DNA from: an uncultured Acidobacteriota bacterium | GTDB lineage: Bacteria > Acidobacteriota > Blastocatellia > Pyrinomonadales > Pyrinomonadaceae | Assembly: GCA_937859595.1 (NCBI GenBank) | Contig: CALMAH010000016.1 | Location: forward strand, 1 to 64,000 | Length of the DNA: 64,000 bases | Reading direction: 5' to 3' | Part shown: positions 8,818 through 16,337 of the stretch, one piece after another | Numbering within the stretch: position 1 is the stretch's first letter | How the letters are laid out: each line of letters begins with the position of its first letter | Position numbers and translations under genes: made by a program | Notes under the pieces: model-generated | The model's input: only the letters and a program-made list of their open reading frames with translations | Database searches by the model: none | Told to the model about the DNA's origin: nothing

Positions 8818-10140
8818 ATGACACCCCCGGAACGACGTTTCGAATTGATCTCTAAGACCGTCTTCCAGCGAACCCCGAGAGAGAAGACGGTTAAAGGCAG
8901 AACCTACCGCTTAAAAGCCAGTTGGTGCTTTCGGATCAAATATAAAATTCACGGCCGGCCGGCCACGATCGAGCGATCAGGCTTCAAAAACAAGACCGCT
9001 GCCCGGACTGCGTTAAATGCCGAGATCGCGAAATTGCAGGGATCGCGGGGACGCTCTGCGGAAGCTGAGCGAAAGACCTTTACCTGGTTGGCCGAGCAAT
9101 GTCGACACGATTGGCTCACCCCCGCAAAATATCGATCCAGCCCGACCCAGGGCCGCGTCAAGATCTCCGGCTTAAAGTCCTACGAAACGATCAAAAGCCA
9201 GATCGAGCGTCTCCAGGAGTTCTTCGGCGAGATCCTGCTTGACGATATCGAGCCTCAGACATTGCAAGCCTACAAGCTCGACAGACTTGAGCAATATGTC
9301 ATGGGAAAGGCCGGAGACGGCAGCCCGAGAAAAATACGGCCGGTCTCTTTAGCAACCGTTCATCGGGAACTTGCTCTTGCCCGGCGCGCCCTGCTTTATG
9401 CATTTGAGAAAGGCTGGATCGAGCATAACCCTTTTCGCGGCGCGAAGGGATTGATCGTAACGCGGCATGAAGAGGTCCGGTCACGCATTCTGAGCTTTGA
9501 AGAACAGGAGCGGCTTCTTGCGGCGTGTTCGGGCGCTTTCGAACGGACATACACGCGATCGATAAAGGGCCGGTCGCAAACCGTGACCGCAAGGATCGCC
9601 GTCGATCACCAGCTGCTGAGAGTGTTGATCGTTGTCGCGATCGAAACCGGCTTCAGGCTCAATGAACTTCGTCATGTTCGCTGGCAGGATCTCGATGAGG
9701 CAGGCAGCTCGATCTGGATCTTACCGGGATATACGAAAACCGGGATCGGTCGGAGATCTCTTTTGACTGAAGATGCCGTTTCAGCGATCCGCGAAATTTC
9801 CGAGATCACTGCTGGCAATGCCGGGCCCTTCGCCGCGGTCGGCGACATAAAACGCGCCTGGAAGTCGGTCAAGGAGCGTGCCGCTATCGATGATCTCCAC
9901 TTTCACGATCTGCGGGCAACTTTCGCAAGCCGGACCATTGCTGCGGGGGTTCCTTTCGCTATCGTGCAAAAGCTTCTCGGGCATTCGAGCGGAACCGTGA
10001 CCGAGCGGCATTACATCGCCCTGGACGCGGACATCTTTGCCGACGCGGTTCGGACAGTGGCCGCCTATAAGAAACGGCGTCAGGGCCACACAGACGCAAA
10101 AACCGGGCCTATTCTGGACGGCTCGCGAATGGTAAACTAG
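8818..10140 (+). CDS. int: Tyrosine recombinase/integrase
   Basis: 440 residues. Residues about 1-80 form a basic N-terminal arm-binding-like domain, about 85-200 the SAM-like core-binding domain, and about 225-415 the catalytic domain. All catalytic residues are visible: Arg280 (ETGFRLNEL), Lys307 (YTKTG), His363 and Arg366 (HDLR), His389 (LLGHSS) and the nucleophile Tyr399 (ERHYIALD). It should integrate and excise the element at the tRNA-Arg site. It lies beside the tRNA fragment, at the far end from the intact tRNA. The Tyr-recombinase call is secure; its exact subfamily is not. Confidence 0.95.
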   Translation: MTPPERRFELISKTVFQRTPREKTVKGRTYRLKASWCFRIKYKIHGRPATIERSGFKNKTAARTALNAEIAKLQGSRGRSAEAERKTFTWLAEQCRHDWLTPAKYRSSPTQGRVKISGLKSYETIKSQIERLQEFFGEILLDDIEPQTLQAYKLDRLEQYVMGKAGDGSPRKIRPVSLATVHRELALARRALLYAFEKGWIEHNPFRGAKGLIVTRHEEVRSRILSFEEQERLLAACSGAFERTYTRSIKGRSQTVTARIAVDHQLLRVLIVVAIETGFRLNELRHVRWQDLDEAGSSIWILPGYTKTGIGRRSLLTEDAVSAIREISEITAGNAGPFAAVGDIKRAWKSVKERAAIDDLHFHDLRATFASRTIAAGVPFAIVQKLLGHSSGTVTERHYIALDADIFADAVRTVAAYKKRRQGHTDAKTGPILDGSRMVN

Positions 10141-10210
10141 GCAATCGAGCCGTCTTACGCTGAGCTAGCTACTCTGCGGACAAACCGCTCCTTACGGCCG
10201 GCGGCTCGAT
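10117..10210 (+). ncRNA. Structured intergenic segment with mutually exclusive pairings
   Basis: CGAGCCGTC at 10146-10154 can pair with GACGGCTCG at 10117-10125 (end of int) in a 9-bp hairpin, or, as ATCGAGCCG at 10144-10152, with CGGCTCGAT at 10202-10210 as a 9-bp closing helix. The latter would enclose two small hairpins (GAG/CTC at 10162-10174 and GCGG/CCGC at 10176-10188). The shape recalls a tRNA or attenuator. It sits between int and the next gene, whose ribosome-binding site (AAGGAG) is 21 bp beyond. Function is unproven. Confidence 0.4.
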
Positions 10211-10242
10211 CCCGTTAAGGAAAATAGGAATTAAGGAGTCCT

Positions 10243-10749
10243 ATGCTGCAGAAAAACACACGGATCGGGCGGCCACCGAAGAAGATCGGGAAAGACGACC
10301 CCGATTTATTTTTTGACCTCTTGATAGACGCGCTCAATGAGATTCGTGACCGGGGCGAAAAAGTTACGGAAAGAAAACTTGCTCAAGCGATCGACTGGCA
10401 GTTACTTGGGTACCACGGGAAGGTTACAGATCGCCGGCCGGTGCTTCGCCGGTACTTTCATGATTTCGAAAGTTTTTTGGTGAAGCAAATTGTAACCCTC
10501 TTATTAACCGATGATGCTCGGAAGCGCTATTATGACGTGATTTGGAAGACTCCCGCCATCGACTGGATGCGGACAAAAACGAAAAGCCAATGTATAGATC
10601 TCGCCAGGCAGTTTGATCGGGAACACCCGGACCCCTGGTTAATGGTTGCGTTTTCGATGTACGAATTGTATGAATCAAAGCAGCTTATTTCTTATGTTCG
10701 CGAGCTTGACCCGCTAGACTTTCTCATCAACGACGCGAACAGCAATTGA
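10243..10749 (+). CDS. Element protein of unknown function, basic N-terminus
   Basis: 168 residues with a strong ribosome-binding site (TTAAGGAG, 10231-10238). The N-terminus is basic with a GRPPK AT-hook-like motif (RIGRPPKKIG, residues 7-16). Residues about 30-75 look like a helix-turn-helix-type segment (VTERKLAQAIDW), followed by a helical C-terminal half. DNA binding, perhaps transcriptional regulation of the early genes, is possible. No homologue recognised. It stands alone between the structured segment and a 180-bp AT-rich gap. Confidence 0.65.
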   Translation: MLQKNTRIGRPPKKIGKDDPDLFFDLLIDALNEIRDRGEKVTERKLAQAIDWQLLGYHGKVTDRRPVLRRYFHDFESFLVKQIVTLLLTDDARKRYYDVIWKTPAIDWMRTKTKSQCIDLARQFDREHPDPWLMVAFSMYELYESKQLISYVRELDPLDFLINDANSN

Positions 10750-10812
10750 TACTTCCTCTCCAGAATCCCCGACATCATTGAGAGTTTAAATACCACCTAA
10801 AGGGTACTTCCA

Positions 10813-10850
10813 ACCCCTATAACTACCTATTTTAGTTGTAGTTGCGGGGT
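10813..10850. promoter_or_regulatory. Inverted repeat upstream of the excisionase-like gene
   Basis: ACCCC/GGGGT (10813-10817, 10846-10850) and AACTAC/GTAGTT (10821-10826, 10838-10843) form an interrupted palindrome with an AT-rich centre. It has no U-tract, so it is unlikely to be a terminator. Its place about 80 bp before the excisionase-like start suggests an operator or promoter element. It does not match the XRE operators at 17146-17241. Confidence 0.35.
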
Positions 10851-10931
10851 GTGTGGCATTTAAAGTCTACAAAAAAACAATAAATTTCGGAAATGTGTTT
10901 TACTCGGAGTAACTGGAGGGTAAAAATTGTT

Positions 10932-11147
10932 ATGCAAATTGATAAAAGTTTCGAGTCGCTGTTGACAATCGACGATTTAAGTCGCTATTTGCGCAGAAGT
11001 CGGCAATGGATTTGGCTCATGCGGCGCCGCGAGAAACTTCCGTATATTCAAATCGGCCGCGTCGTGATGTTTCGTCGCGAGGAGGTGGACAAATGGCTAG
11101 ATCGCCGAGTCCGCAATGTCGATGTTGTGCGTGAAATAGCTGCGTAA
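10932..11147 (+). CDS. Excisionase-like HTH DNA-binding protein
   Basis: 71 residues from the ATG at 10932, with GGAGGG 11 nt upstream. The sequence LTIDDLSRYLRRSRQWIWLMRRREKLPYIQIGRVVMFRREEVDKWL is the MerR-like winged-helix fold of the HTH_17/excisionase family (recognition helix about 20-30, wing IQIGRVVMFRR). In mobile elements such proteins act as recombination directionality factors or as small regulators. It is followed after 18 nt by the replication initiator. The family is clear; whether it is the excisionase or a regulator is not. Confidence 0.8.
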   Translation: MQIDKSFESLLTIDDLSRYLRRSRQWIWLMRRREKLPYIQIGRVVMFRREEVDKWLDRRVRNVDVVREIAA

Positions 11148-11165
11148 TGACTGATAGGAGACAGC

Positions 11166-12047
11166 GTGGCAAACTCGGACATTTATCGACAGCTTGTTTG
11201 GAAAACGGATCTGGGCCCTGCGGAAAAATTAGTCGCACTGGCCATCGCCGAGCACGCAGATGCCCACGGCAAGGCGTGGCCGGGGAACAAGCGGATTGCT
11301 GAGATGACGGGATTATCCCTACGGACTATCGGGCGGGCGATCCTGAAATTGGGGGACATTTTGGAACAGGTAAATACAAACAGCCGCGGGCGGCCGGGGT
11401 CAACAGCAAGGTTTCAATTTCGGGCTGGAAATCCGTCAGAGAGTCGCATTAAAAATCCGTCAGAGAGTCGCATTACGACGCCGGAAATGCGACATTCGCG
11501 ACAAAAAAATGCGACATTCGCGACAAAAAAATGCGACATTCGCGACGCGTATAAAGATAACCATATTGAACCTCAGATTGAACCAAAAGAAAAGCCCGTC
11601 GCGGCTGACGCCGCCTCTTCGATTTTTACGACCGGCAAGAAACTTTTGATCGGCGCCGGAGTATCCGCCGCCGCCGCCGGATCGTTCCTTGGGAAATTGC
11701 GAAAGGATTTTGGGGATAGCCTGGTCTCAGAGGGGTTGGCCATCTGCTTGCGTGAGGACCTTCCAGGGGGGCCGAGCGAACCTAAAGCGTATCTCACCAG
11801 GGTGCTGCAAAATTTACAAAAGGAGAAGCCCGCCTTCCCCAAGGCGGGCCAAAATCAAAATTATGGAACTAATCAACGAAACAGTAACACAACTTACAAA
11901 TCGACCGCAACCGACATACTCGCCGAGCAGTGGGAGCTTATTCAACGCTACCCAAGCGAAGCCGAGCTCGGAGAAGATGCGGGCGGCTCTTGTGCTTCTC
12001 AACCGCTGGTATCAGTCGCGGGGATGGCGCCCGATGGCGGCGGCTGA
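11166..12047 (+). CDS. Replication initiator-like protein with internal origin
   Basis: 293 residues from a GTG at 11166 preceded by AGGAG. The N-terminal domain (about 10-75) is a winged HTH typical of plasmid and phage initiators (PAEKLVALAIAEHADAHG, then PGNKRIAEMTGLSLRTIGRAILKL). Residues about 88-127 are encoded by an iteron array and form a low-complexity linker; a C-terminal domain (about 150-225) follows. The order DNA-binding domain, iteron-coded linker, C-terminal domain copies phage lambda O. The last 185 nt overlap the next gene in another frame, so the true C-terminus is uncertain. Not assigned to a named family. Confidence 0.7.
   Translation: MANSDIYRQLVWKTDLGPAEKLVALAIAEHADAHGKAWPGNKRIAEMTGLSLRTIGRAILKLGDILEQVNTNSRGRPGSTARFQFRAGNPSESRIKNPSESRITTPEMRHSRQKNATFATKKCDIRDAYKDNHIEPQIEPKEKPVAADAASSIFTTGKKLLIGAGVSAAAAGSFLGKLRKDFGDSLVSEGLAICLREDLPGGPSEPKAYLTRVLQNLQKEKPAFPKAGQNQNYGTNQRNSNTTYKSTATDILAEQWELIQRYPSEAELGEDAGGSCASQPLVSVAGMAPDGGG
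11429..11546 (+). repeat. Iteron array inside the initiator gene, candidate replication origin
   Basis: Two exact 23-bp copies with 24-bp period (11429-11451, 11453-11475, containing GTCGCAT) are followed by three exact copies of AAATGCGACATTCGCGAC at 11485-11502, 11507-11524 and 11529-11546, period 22 bp. The first two repeats carry the inverse of the ATGCGAC box in the other three, giving five boxes: two reversed, three direct. Because 22 is not a multiple of 3, the three copies are read in three different frames, so the repeats are conserved as DNA. AT-rich sequence (about 11548-11590) follows, as in an unwinding element. Confidence 0.75.
11828..11849 (+). promoter_or_regulatory. Perfect 9-bp hairpin in the initiator/orf191 junction
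   Basis: GCCCGCCTT, loop CCCC, AAGGCGGGC, ending 13 nt before the ATG of the overlapping gene at 11863. No U-tract follows (CAAAATCAAAATT), so it is a poor terminator. It may control translation of the downstream frame or protect or process the mRNA. Confidence 0.5.
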
Positions 12048-12438
12048 TGCGGAGCCGATGGCCGCCACATGGATCGCGGAATTCGATCGCCGGTCTATTC
12101 CGTACCAGGCCTACGGCGATCTATTCACCGCTGCACAGGATGCCCGGGTCCGTTCGATCCAGATGACCGGACAAGCGCCGGACCTCACGATCGAGATGCT
12201 GATCGCGGCTTGGCCGGAGGTCAAGGCGAGGCAGCGTGAGGCCGAGATCACTGCCGGCCGGGTACTGCCGGAAACGGCAGCTTCGGATTGCCCTCGCTGC
12301 TTCGGCAGCAATGTGGAGATCGTTTACAACCCGAGCGGCGTTAAACTCGGAGCTCGACCTGGTTGTAAACACAGGCCGCTCGAGCCGGGCGAGTGGCTTT
12401 ATAGGCGACAATATGAGCAGGAGAAAAGGGCGGCGTGA
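11863..12438 (+). CDS. Element protein with C-terminal zinc-binding motif
   Basis: 191 residues from the ATG at 11863; the frame stays open upstream inside the initiator gene but that part is Arg/Pro-rich and not credible. Residues about 35-130 are helical with conserved-looking Trp/Tyr (LLNRWYQSRGWRPM). A zinc-ribbon-like motif CPRCFGSNVEI with a later Cys and His (PGCKH) lies at about 140-170. It overlaps the initiator by 185 nt in another frame and the next gene by 26 nt. Its position beside the initiator suggests a replication role such as helicase loading, but this is inference; no family recognised. Confidence 0.65.
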   Translation: MELINETVTQLTNRPQPTYSPSSGSLFNATQAKPSSEKMRAALVLLNRWYQSRGWRPMAAADAEPMAATWIAEFDRRSIPYQAYGDLFTAAQDARVRSIQMTGQAPDLTIEMLIAAWPEVKARQREAEITAGRVLPETAASDCPRCFGSNVEIVYNPSGVKLGARPGCKHRPLEPGEWLYRRQYEQEKRAA

Positions 12439-12766
12439 TGCACCGCGAATCGACACCGGCGAAACGTTCGATCCGGCGAACACCTACTATTTTTATCATC
12501 GCGAATCTGGCGTTGTTCGCGATGTGGCCGGCCTACGGCAACAGGGCGCCCATCTCCTCGCCTCTGATGGCCGGCCAATTATTTCGATCGCGGCCCTTCG
12601 TAAAACACCGTGGGAGGCGGCCTGTAAAGCAGAGCAGGCATTGATGCGGGAACTCACAGAGATCTGCGATCAGCTTGTAGCGGTGCGGGCTGCGATGCGT
12701 CAAGTCGAGCCGAACGAGATAGCCCGCATTGACGGAGTTTTCCGCGAGCTTCGGCTGGCAAAATAA
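12413..12766 (+). CDS. Small element protein, unknown function
   Basis: 117 residues from the ATG at 12413, overlapping the end of the preceding gene by 26 nt, which points to coupled translation. The sequence starts basic (MSRRKGRRDAPR), has a compact central segment (NTYYFYHRESGVVRDVAGLRQQGAHLLASDGRPI) resembling a small beta-rich fold, then a helical C-terminal half. No membrane segments or catalytic motifs were recognised. It immediately precedes the tape-measure-like gene. Confidence 0.55.
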   Translation: MSRRKGRRDAPRIDTGETFDPANTYYFYHRESGVVRDVAGLRQQGAHLLASDGRPIISIAALRKTPWEAACKAEQALMRELTEICDQLVAVRAAMRQVEPNEIARIDGVFRELRLAK

Positions 12767-12776
12767 TGGGACTTGT

Positions 12777-14873
12777 ATGGCAAATTCAGTATCAATAGAG
12801 TTCATTGGCGACCCTCAAGACCTGTTTCAAACAGTGGCCGCCGTCGAAAAGCGCCTGGCCGATCTCCGAAAACAGTATATCGATGCCGCGCGGGCGCCCA
12901 ACCCTGTTATACGGCAACAGCAGGAGCTTGCTCGCTCTGTAAAAACAACCTCTGCGACTATGGCTACGGATTTCGCCAAGGCTGAAACCGCGGCCGCGGG
13001 TCTCAATCGCCAACTCCGCGAAATGGCCAGGAATGGCGGTTCGATACCTGAACCTCCGACCCCAATAGTGTTGCAGCGTGCGCAGGCCGCCGCCGGGCGT
13101 ATGACGCCGGAGCAGGCCGCCGCGAATGACGCTCGTATGCAGGAGGTCCGCGAACAGATGGCGGCGCGCCGCATCGAGAGGCAGCAGGAAAGAGAGTTCC
13201 GGGCGATGCGGGGAGGGATTGAGCGACAGGACCAGCTGCGAGCGTCGGAGGCGCGGAGCCACGCCCTTCGAGTCAACGCCAGGCGAGCAGCAGCTGACCA
13301 GATGATAGCCCTTGAACAGCGAGAGACGGCCGCTGTGGTCAGAGAATCAGCGACTCGCCGCCGCTCGCTTCTTGAGTCGGGAGCTCCGCGTCGGACCGCG
13401 ATCTCCGCGCTCGCGATGTATGCCGGCCGAAACGTCCCCGGCGTCCCCGAGGGTGTCGGCGCTTTTGAAATGTCGCGACTCGCGGGCCTCTCTACGGTTG
13501 GTGCCGGAGCGGTCGGGCTGGCAGCGGGCCTTGCAGCCCGTGAAGTTGAAAGGGCGACAAAGGCGGCGCGAGAGCGCCTTGCCGAGGAAGAGAGGATCGG
13601 CGCGGCCCACAACGATCAAATGCTCACGCTGCAACGCTTGACCGTTGAAGCCGATAAGCTCCGGCAAATTGCATCCGAGCGTCGGCAGATCGACCTGGAG
13701 ATCACGCGTGATGCCCGAAGCCTTACGGCTTTAACGGAGCGTCAGGCACGGCTTATGGCGGAGCGGCAGCCCCTGCCGCAGCGGGCGATGATCGACGCGG
13801 CGATCACAGGTAAGCCGATCGACAACAAGCGGCTGATCGAGATCGACCGCCAGCTTAGTCTGTTAGATCCGATGATCGAGGATGCTCGTCGGCGGCGGAC
13901 AGGGTTTATGACAGACGAGATCGAGGCTAATCGACGCTTCTTCGCCGAGCGAGCGCAGCGAGAAAGGGAATGGCAGGAGCAGGTCAAACAGGGCCAGGAT
14001 CGCGTGAAAGAGCTCGGGCAGACCTGGCGTGAGGCGTTCACCAGCCTTACGGCTCAGGCCAACCGGGACAACCCCATCGTAAAGGTCTTTCAGGATGCGG
14101 ATAAAGCGATGCGGGAGCTTCGGGAAAACGTGAAGGGCTTGCCGAAAGAGCTGCAAAGAGCGGCCATTCAGAGCCAGCAGGCATTCAACGCCAGCCAACT
14201 CTTTGGCGCAAGAGTCGATTCAGCCCTCTCTGCCGTCAATCTTCGTGACATGGCTGCCCGATTCCGCGACGATACAGCCGACAGGAGGCGTTTTTCTGAG
14301 GATGTGCTAGCGCGAGACCGCGCTGAGTTTGAGCGTCGGCAAGGCTTAGGCGAAAACTTCAATGTGGATGCGGTGCGGGAGTCGCTAAACCAGAGAGAGA
14401 GGTTTATTAATCTTCGATTCCGCGAGGAAACGCCGTCTGAGCGTCTGGACCGACAGATCGAAGCTATCCGTCGCATCAGTCCGGCTGATGACGCTCAGAG
14501 AGCGATCGCGGACCAAAGGATCCTTAATCTTGCTTCCGGTCTCGATCCAAATGACCTTCGCCGCGACCAACGAGAGTCGATAGCTCAGATCGCAGACCGC
14601 GCGGCCGAGCGTGAGGAACGGCGGTTTAAGGATGCGCAGAAGATCCAGCAAAATCAGGAAAGGTTCCTGCGAAGCATCGATGAGAACATTCAAAAGTTCC
14701 TGCAGAAGGCAGCTCGCGGCGGCGTTCAGGCCGTACAGCAGGCGGTCGATATTACGGTTCGCGATGAGACCGGTTCCGCCAGGATCGAGCGTCGGGCATC
14801 GGCCGAGGATACCGCGGACTACTATGCCGGCACGCTTTTGACGTCAGGACCGGGAGGGCTGACCAATAGATGA
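12777..14873 (+). CDS. Phage tail tape-measure-like protein
   Basis: 698 residues from the ATG at 12777, by far the largest gene of the element. The N-terminus (MANSVSIEFIGDPQDLFQTV) resembles the small beta/alpha start of tail tape-measure proteins; nearly all the rest is Arg/Glu/Gln/Ala-rich helix and coiled coil, broken by a hydrophobic Gly/Ala-rich stretch at about 229-255, as tape-measure proteins usually have. No peptidase or lysozyme domain was seen. Tape-measure proteins set tail length. Its stop overlaps the next start (ATGA). Other long coiled-coil proteins could look similar, so the call is moderate. Confidence 0.5.
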   Translation: MANSVSIEFIGDPQDLFQTVAAVEKRLADLRKQYIDAARAPNPVIRQQQELARSVKTTSATMATDFAKAETAAAGLNRQLREMARNGGSIPEPPTPIVLQRAQAAAGRMTPEQAAANDARMQEVREQMAARRIERQQEREFRAMRGGIERQDQLRASEARSHALRVNARRAAADQMIALEQRETAAVVRESATRRRSLLESGAPRRTAISALAMYAGRNVPGVPEGVGAFEMSRLAGLSTVGAGAVGLAAGLAAREVERATKAARERLAEEERIGAAHNDQMLTLQRLTVEADKLRQIASERRQIDLEITRDARSLTALTERQARLMAERQPLPQRAMIDAAITGKPIDNKRLIEIDRQLSLLDPMIEDARRRRTGFMTDEIEANRRFFAERAQREREWQEQVKQGQDRVKELGQTWREAFTSLTAQANRDNPIVKVFQDADKAMRELRENVKGLPKELQRAAIQSQQAFNASQLFGARVDSALSAVNLRDMAARFRDDTADRRRFSEDVLARDRAEFERRQGLGENFNVDAVRESLNQRERFINLRFREETPSERLDRQIEAIRRISPADDAQRAIADQRILNLASGLDPNDLRRDQRESIAQIADRAAEREERRFKDAQKIQQNQERFLRSIDENIQKFLQKAARGGVQAVQQAVDITVRDETGSARIERRASAEDTADYYAGTLLTSGPGGLTNR

Positions 14874-15220
14874 GCGATTTCAACACAGCTGACCTCGACA
14901 AAGGGACGTGCGATCTGATCGAGCGTCTTAGCGCCGAGATCGACCATTTAATGATCGAGCACGAGCACCTAAGCTCACTGTGCGATGCCCTAAACCAGCG
15001 GCACCTCGAGGTGAGCAGCGAGCTTGAGAAAGACTTTAATGTGTTGGGGTGCATGGCTCTCTTCTCGCTTCACGATCGCATAACTCATTACAGCACCCTG
15101 CATTTGAGCCTTCTTGACCAGGTCAAGGCTCGCGCGGAATTCATTGAAAAGTTACTACCGGCGACCCCCGAACCCACAACGCCGGTCACGGTCACGGACG
15201 CCGGCAGCGGGGTTCATTGA
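14870..15220 (+). CDS. Small helical element protein
   Basis: 116 residues, starting in a 4-bp ATGA overlap with the tape-measure-like gene. Predicted almost wholly helical with heptad-like spacing (DLIERLSAEIDHLMIEHEHLSSLCDALNQ) up to about residue 95, then a Pro/Thr-rich tail. It could be a chaperone or partner of the large protein by position, as tail chaperone genes neighbour tape-measure genes; however, those normally lie upstream, so this is speculative. Family unknown. Confidence 0.55.
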   Translation: MSDFNTADLDKGTCDLIERLSAEIDHLMIEHEHLSSLCDALNQRHLEVSSELEKDFNVLGCMALFSLHDRITHYSTLHLSLLDQVKARAEFIEKLLPATPEPTTPVTVTDAGSGVH

Positions 15221-15242
15221 TGGAAAAAAAAGGAGGATGAAA

Positions 15243-15776
15243 ATGACAAATTCAGAGAGTCTTCGGGCTGCCGAAGATGCGATAAAGGCGGGGAAAGAGG
15301 TTTCGGCCGTCGAGTACGCCAAATTAAAGGCTCAGAAAGAGGCAGAGGAAGAGATCGAACGCCTCAAGGCGGACGGCCGCAAAGAGGCAGCGATAGAAGC
15401 GGATCGTGAACGATGCATTAAGCTTGCCGGCGAGCTTCAGGTCAAAGTTCAGGATCTCGCGGACGCGGAGCCCAAACTCGATGATGCGGTTGACCGGATC
15501 ATTAGAAGCGTCGAAGCATACGTTAACGAGGTCTGCGCCTTCAATGAGTCCGTCGCCGGGCTCTGCGATCAGGCCCGAGCGATCCAAAAGCAAGCGCTTA
15601 ACCCGGCTGCCGTCCCGGTCAGGATCAACGATGCGAGCACGGGCTCCGCTCTGATCGTTGGCGGGGCAAGCCTGAAATATGCAGATCGCTTCGGGCATAG
15701 CCAGGACCGGCTGATTCAGGTACTTTCCGAAAAGGTCCGAGAGATCTTTTATCGAGCGGAGCGGCGACATCAGTAA
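15243..15776 (+). CDS. Coiled-coil element protein, unknown function
   Basis: 177 residues; the ATG at 15243 is chosen because AGGAGG (15231-15236) lies 6 nt upstream; the Met two codons earlier is too close to that site. Residues about 10-110 are a charged helix (KAQKEAEEEIERLKADGRKEAAIEADRER read in pieces shows heptads), followed by a Gly/Ala-rich segment and a short C-terminal helix (VLSEKVREIFYRAERRHQ). No family recognised. It continues the rightward run of small genes. Confidence 0.55.
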   Translation: MTNSESLRAAEDAIKAGKEVSAVEYAKLKAQKEAEEEIERLKADGRKEAAIEADRERCIKLAGELQVKVQDLADAEPKLDDAVDRIIRSVEAYVNEVCAFNESVAGLCDQARAIQKQALNPAAVPVRINDASTGSALIVGGASLKYADRFGHSQDRLIQVLSEKVREIFYRAERRHQ

Positions 15777-15820
15777 GTTGAGAAGTTCACAATAATAAGA
15801 ATTTGGAGGTGAAATAAATT

Positions 15821-16120
15821 ATGGCACACACGAATCAGATCGCTCAGGCGATCGGAACATTGGCGAGCAAGGGAGCGGTTGCTTCCTTCGAGAACGTTTT
15901 CAGGATGCTTCGGGACAAAGACCCCGAGTTCGACATGTCGGCCCTCGAGTACGAGCGGGTGTTAAACGAGGAGCTGCCGAAGCATTATGTGGTCGTCGAT
16001 CGTAACCGCGCAAAAACCGACACACGCTACTACCGCGCTAAAAAGGAAGAGGCTCAAACGGAAGGTAAGGTCATGGTTTGGGCCGAATCATGGGATCACG
16101 GCTGGTCCTGGGCGACGTAG
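15821..16120 (+). CDS. Small element protein, possible winged-helix fold
   Basis: 99 residues with a good ribosome-binding site (TTGGAGGTG, 15 nt before the ATG). The pattern of alternating helices and a final beta-hairpin (KHYVVVDRNRAKTDTRYYRAKK) over residues 5-80 suggests a winged-helix-like DNA-binding domain, followed by a short Trp-rich tail. Function unknown; the fold guess is from residue pattern only. Confidence 0.5.
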   Translation: MAHTNQIAQAIGTLASKGAVASFENVFRMLRDKDPEFDMSALEYERVLNEELPKHYVVVDRNRAKTDTRYYRAKKEEAQTEGKVMVWAESWDHGWSWAT

Positions 16121-16170
16121 GGCTAAACTCGCCCCTTAAAAAAAGGAGTATAAAAAGGAGAGAAAACTAT

Positions 16171-16317
16171 ATGAGTGAGAATTATGTCAATGTCTTGGTC
16201 GAGAAGATGACCAAAACTCTGATCGATGGCGCGATCGTGAAAGCGATCGGGGACTATTCACGATCGCTCAAGACGATGGTCGACCGACTAATGCATGAGG
16301 CGGAGGCCTCGATTTAG
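16171..16317 (+). CDS. 48-residue element peptide
   Basis: A 48-residue protein from the ATG at 16171, preceded by two purine-rich ribosome-binding-like stretches (AAAAAAAGGAG about 16138-16147 and AAAAAGGAGAG about 16152-16162). It is predicted as one or two helices (NVLVEKMTKTLIDGAIVKAIGDYSRSLKTMV). It is short, but the strong translation signal supports it. Function unknown. Confidence 0.5.
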   Translation: MSENYVNVLVEKMTKTLIDGAIVKAIGDYSRSLKTMVDRLMHEAEASI

Positions 16318-16337
16318 CGCATGGTGTTTGGCGGGCA

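Noticed and set aside
10144..10210. Possible tRNA gene between int and the next gene
   Set aside because: The outer helix and two hairpins look tRNA-like, but there is no convincing anticodon loop or T-loop, and the helix is 9 bp.
11429..11546. CRISPR array
   Set aside because: Repeats are 18-23 bp with constant 4-bp A-tract spacers and lie inside a coding gene; there are no variable spacers or cas genes.
11689..11862. Longer N-terminus of the zinc-motif protein within the initiator
   Set aside because: The extension is antisense-like in composition (Arg/Pro/Ser), and the ATG at 11863 follows a hairpin; the longer form lacks support.
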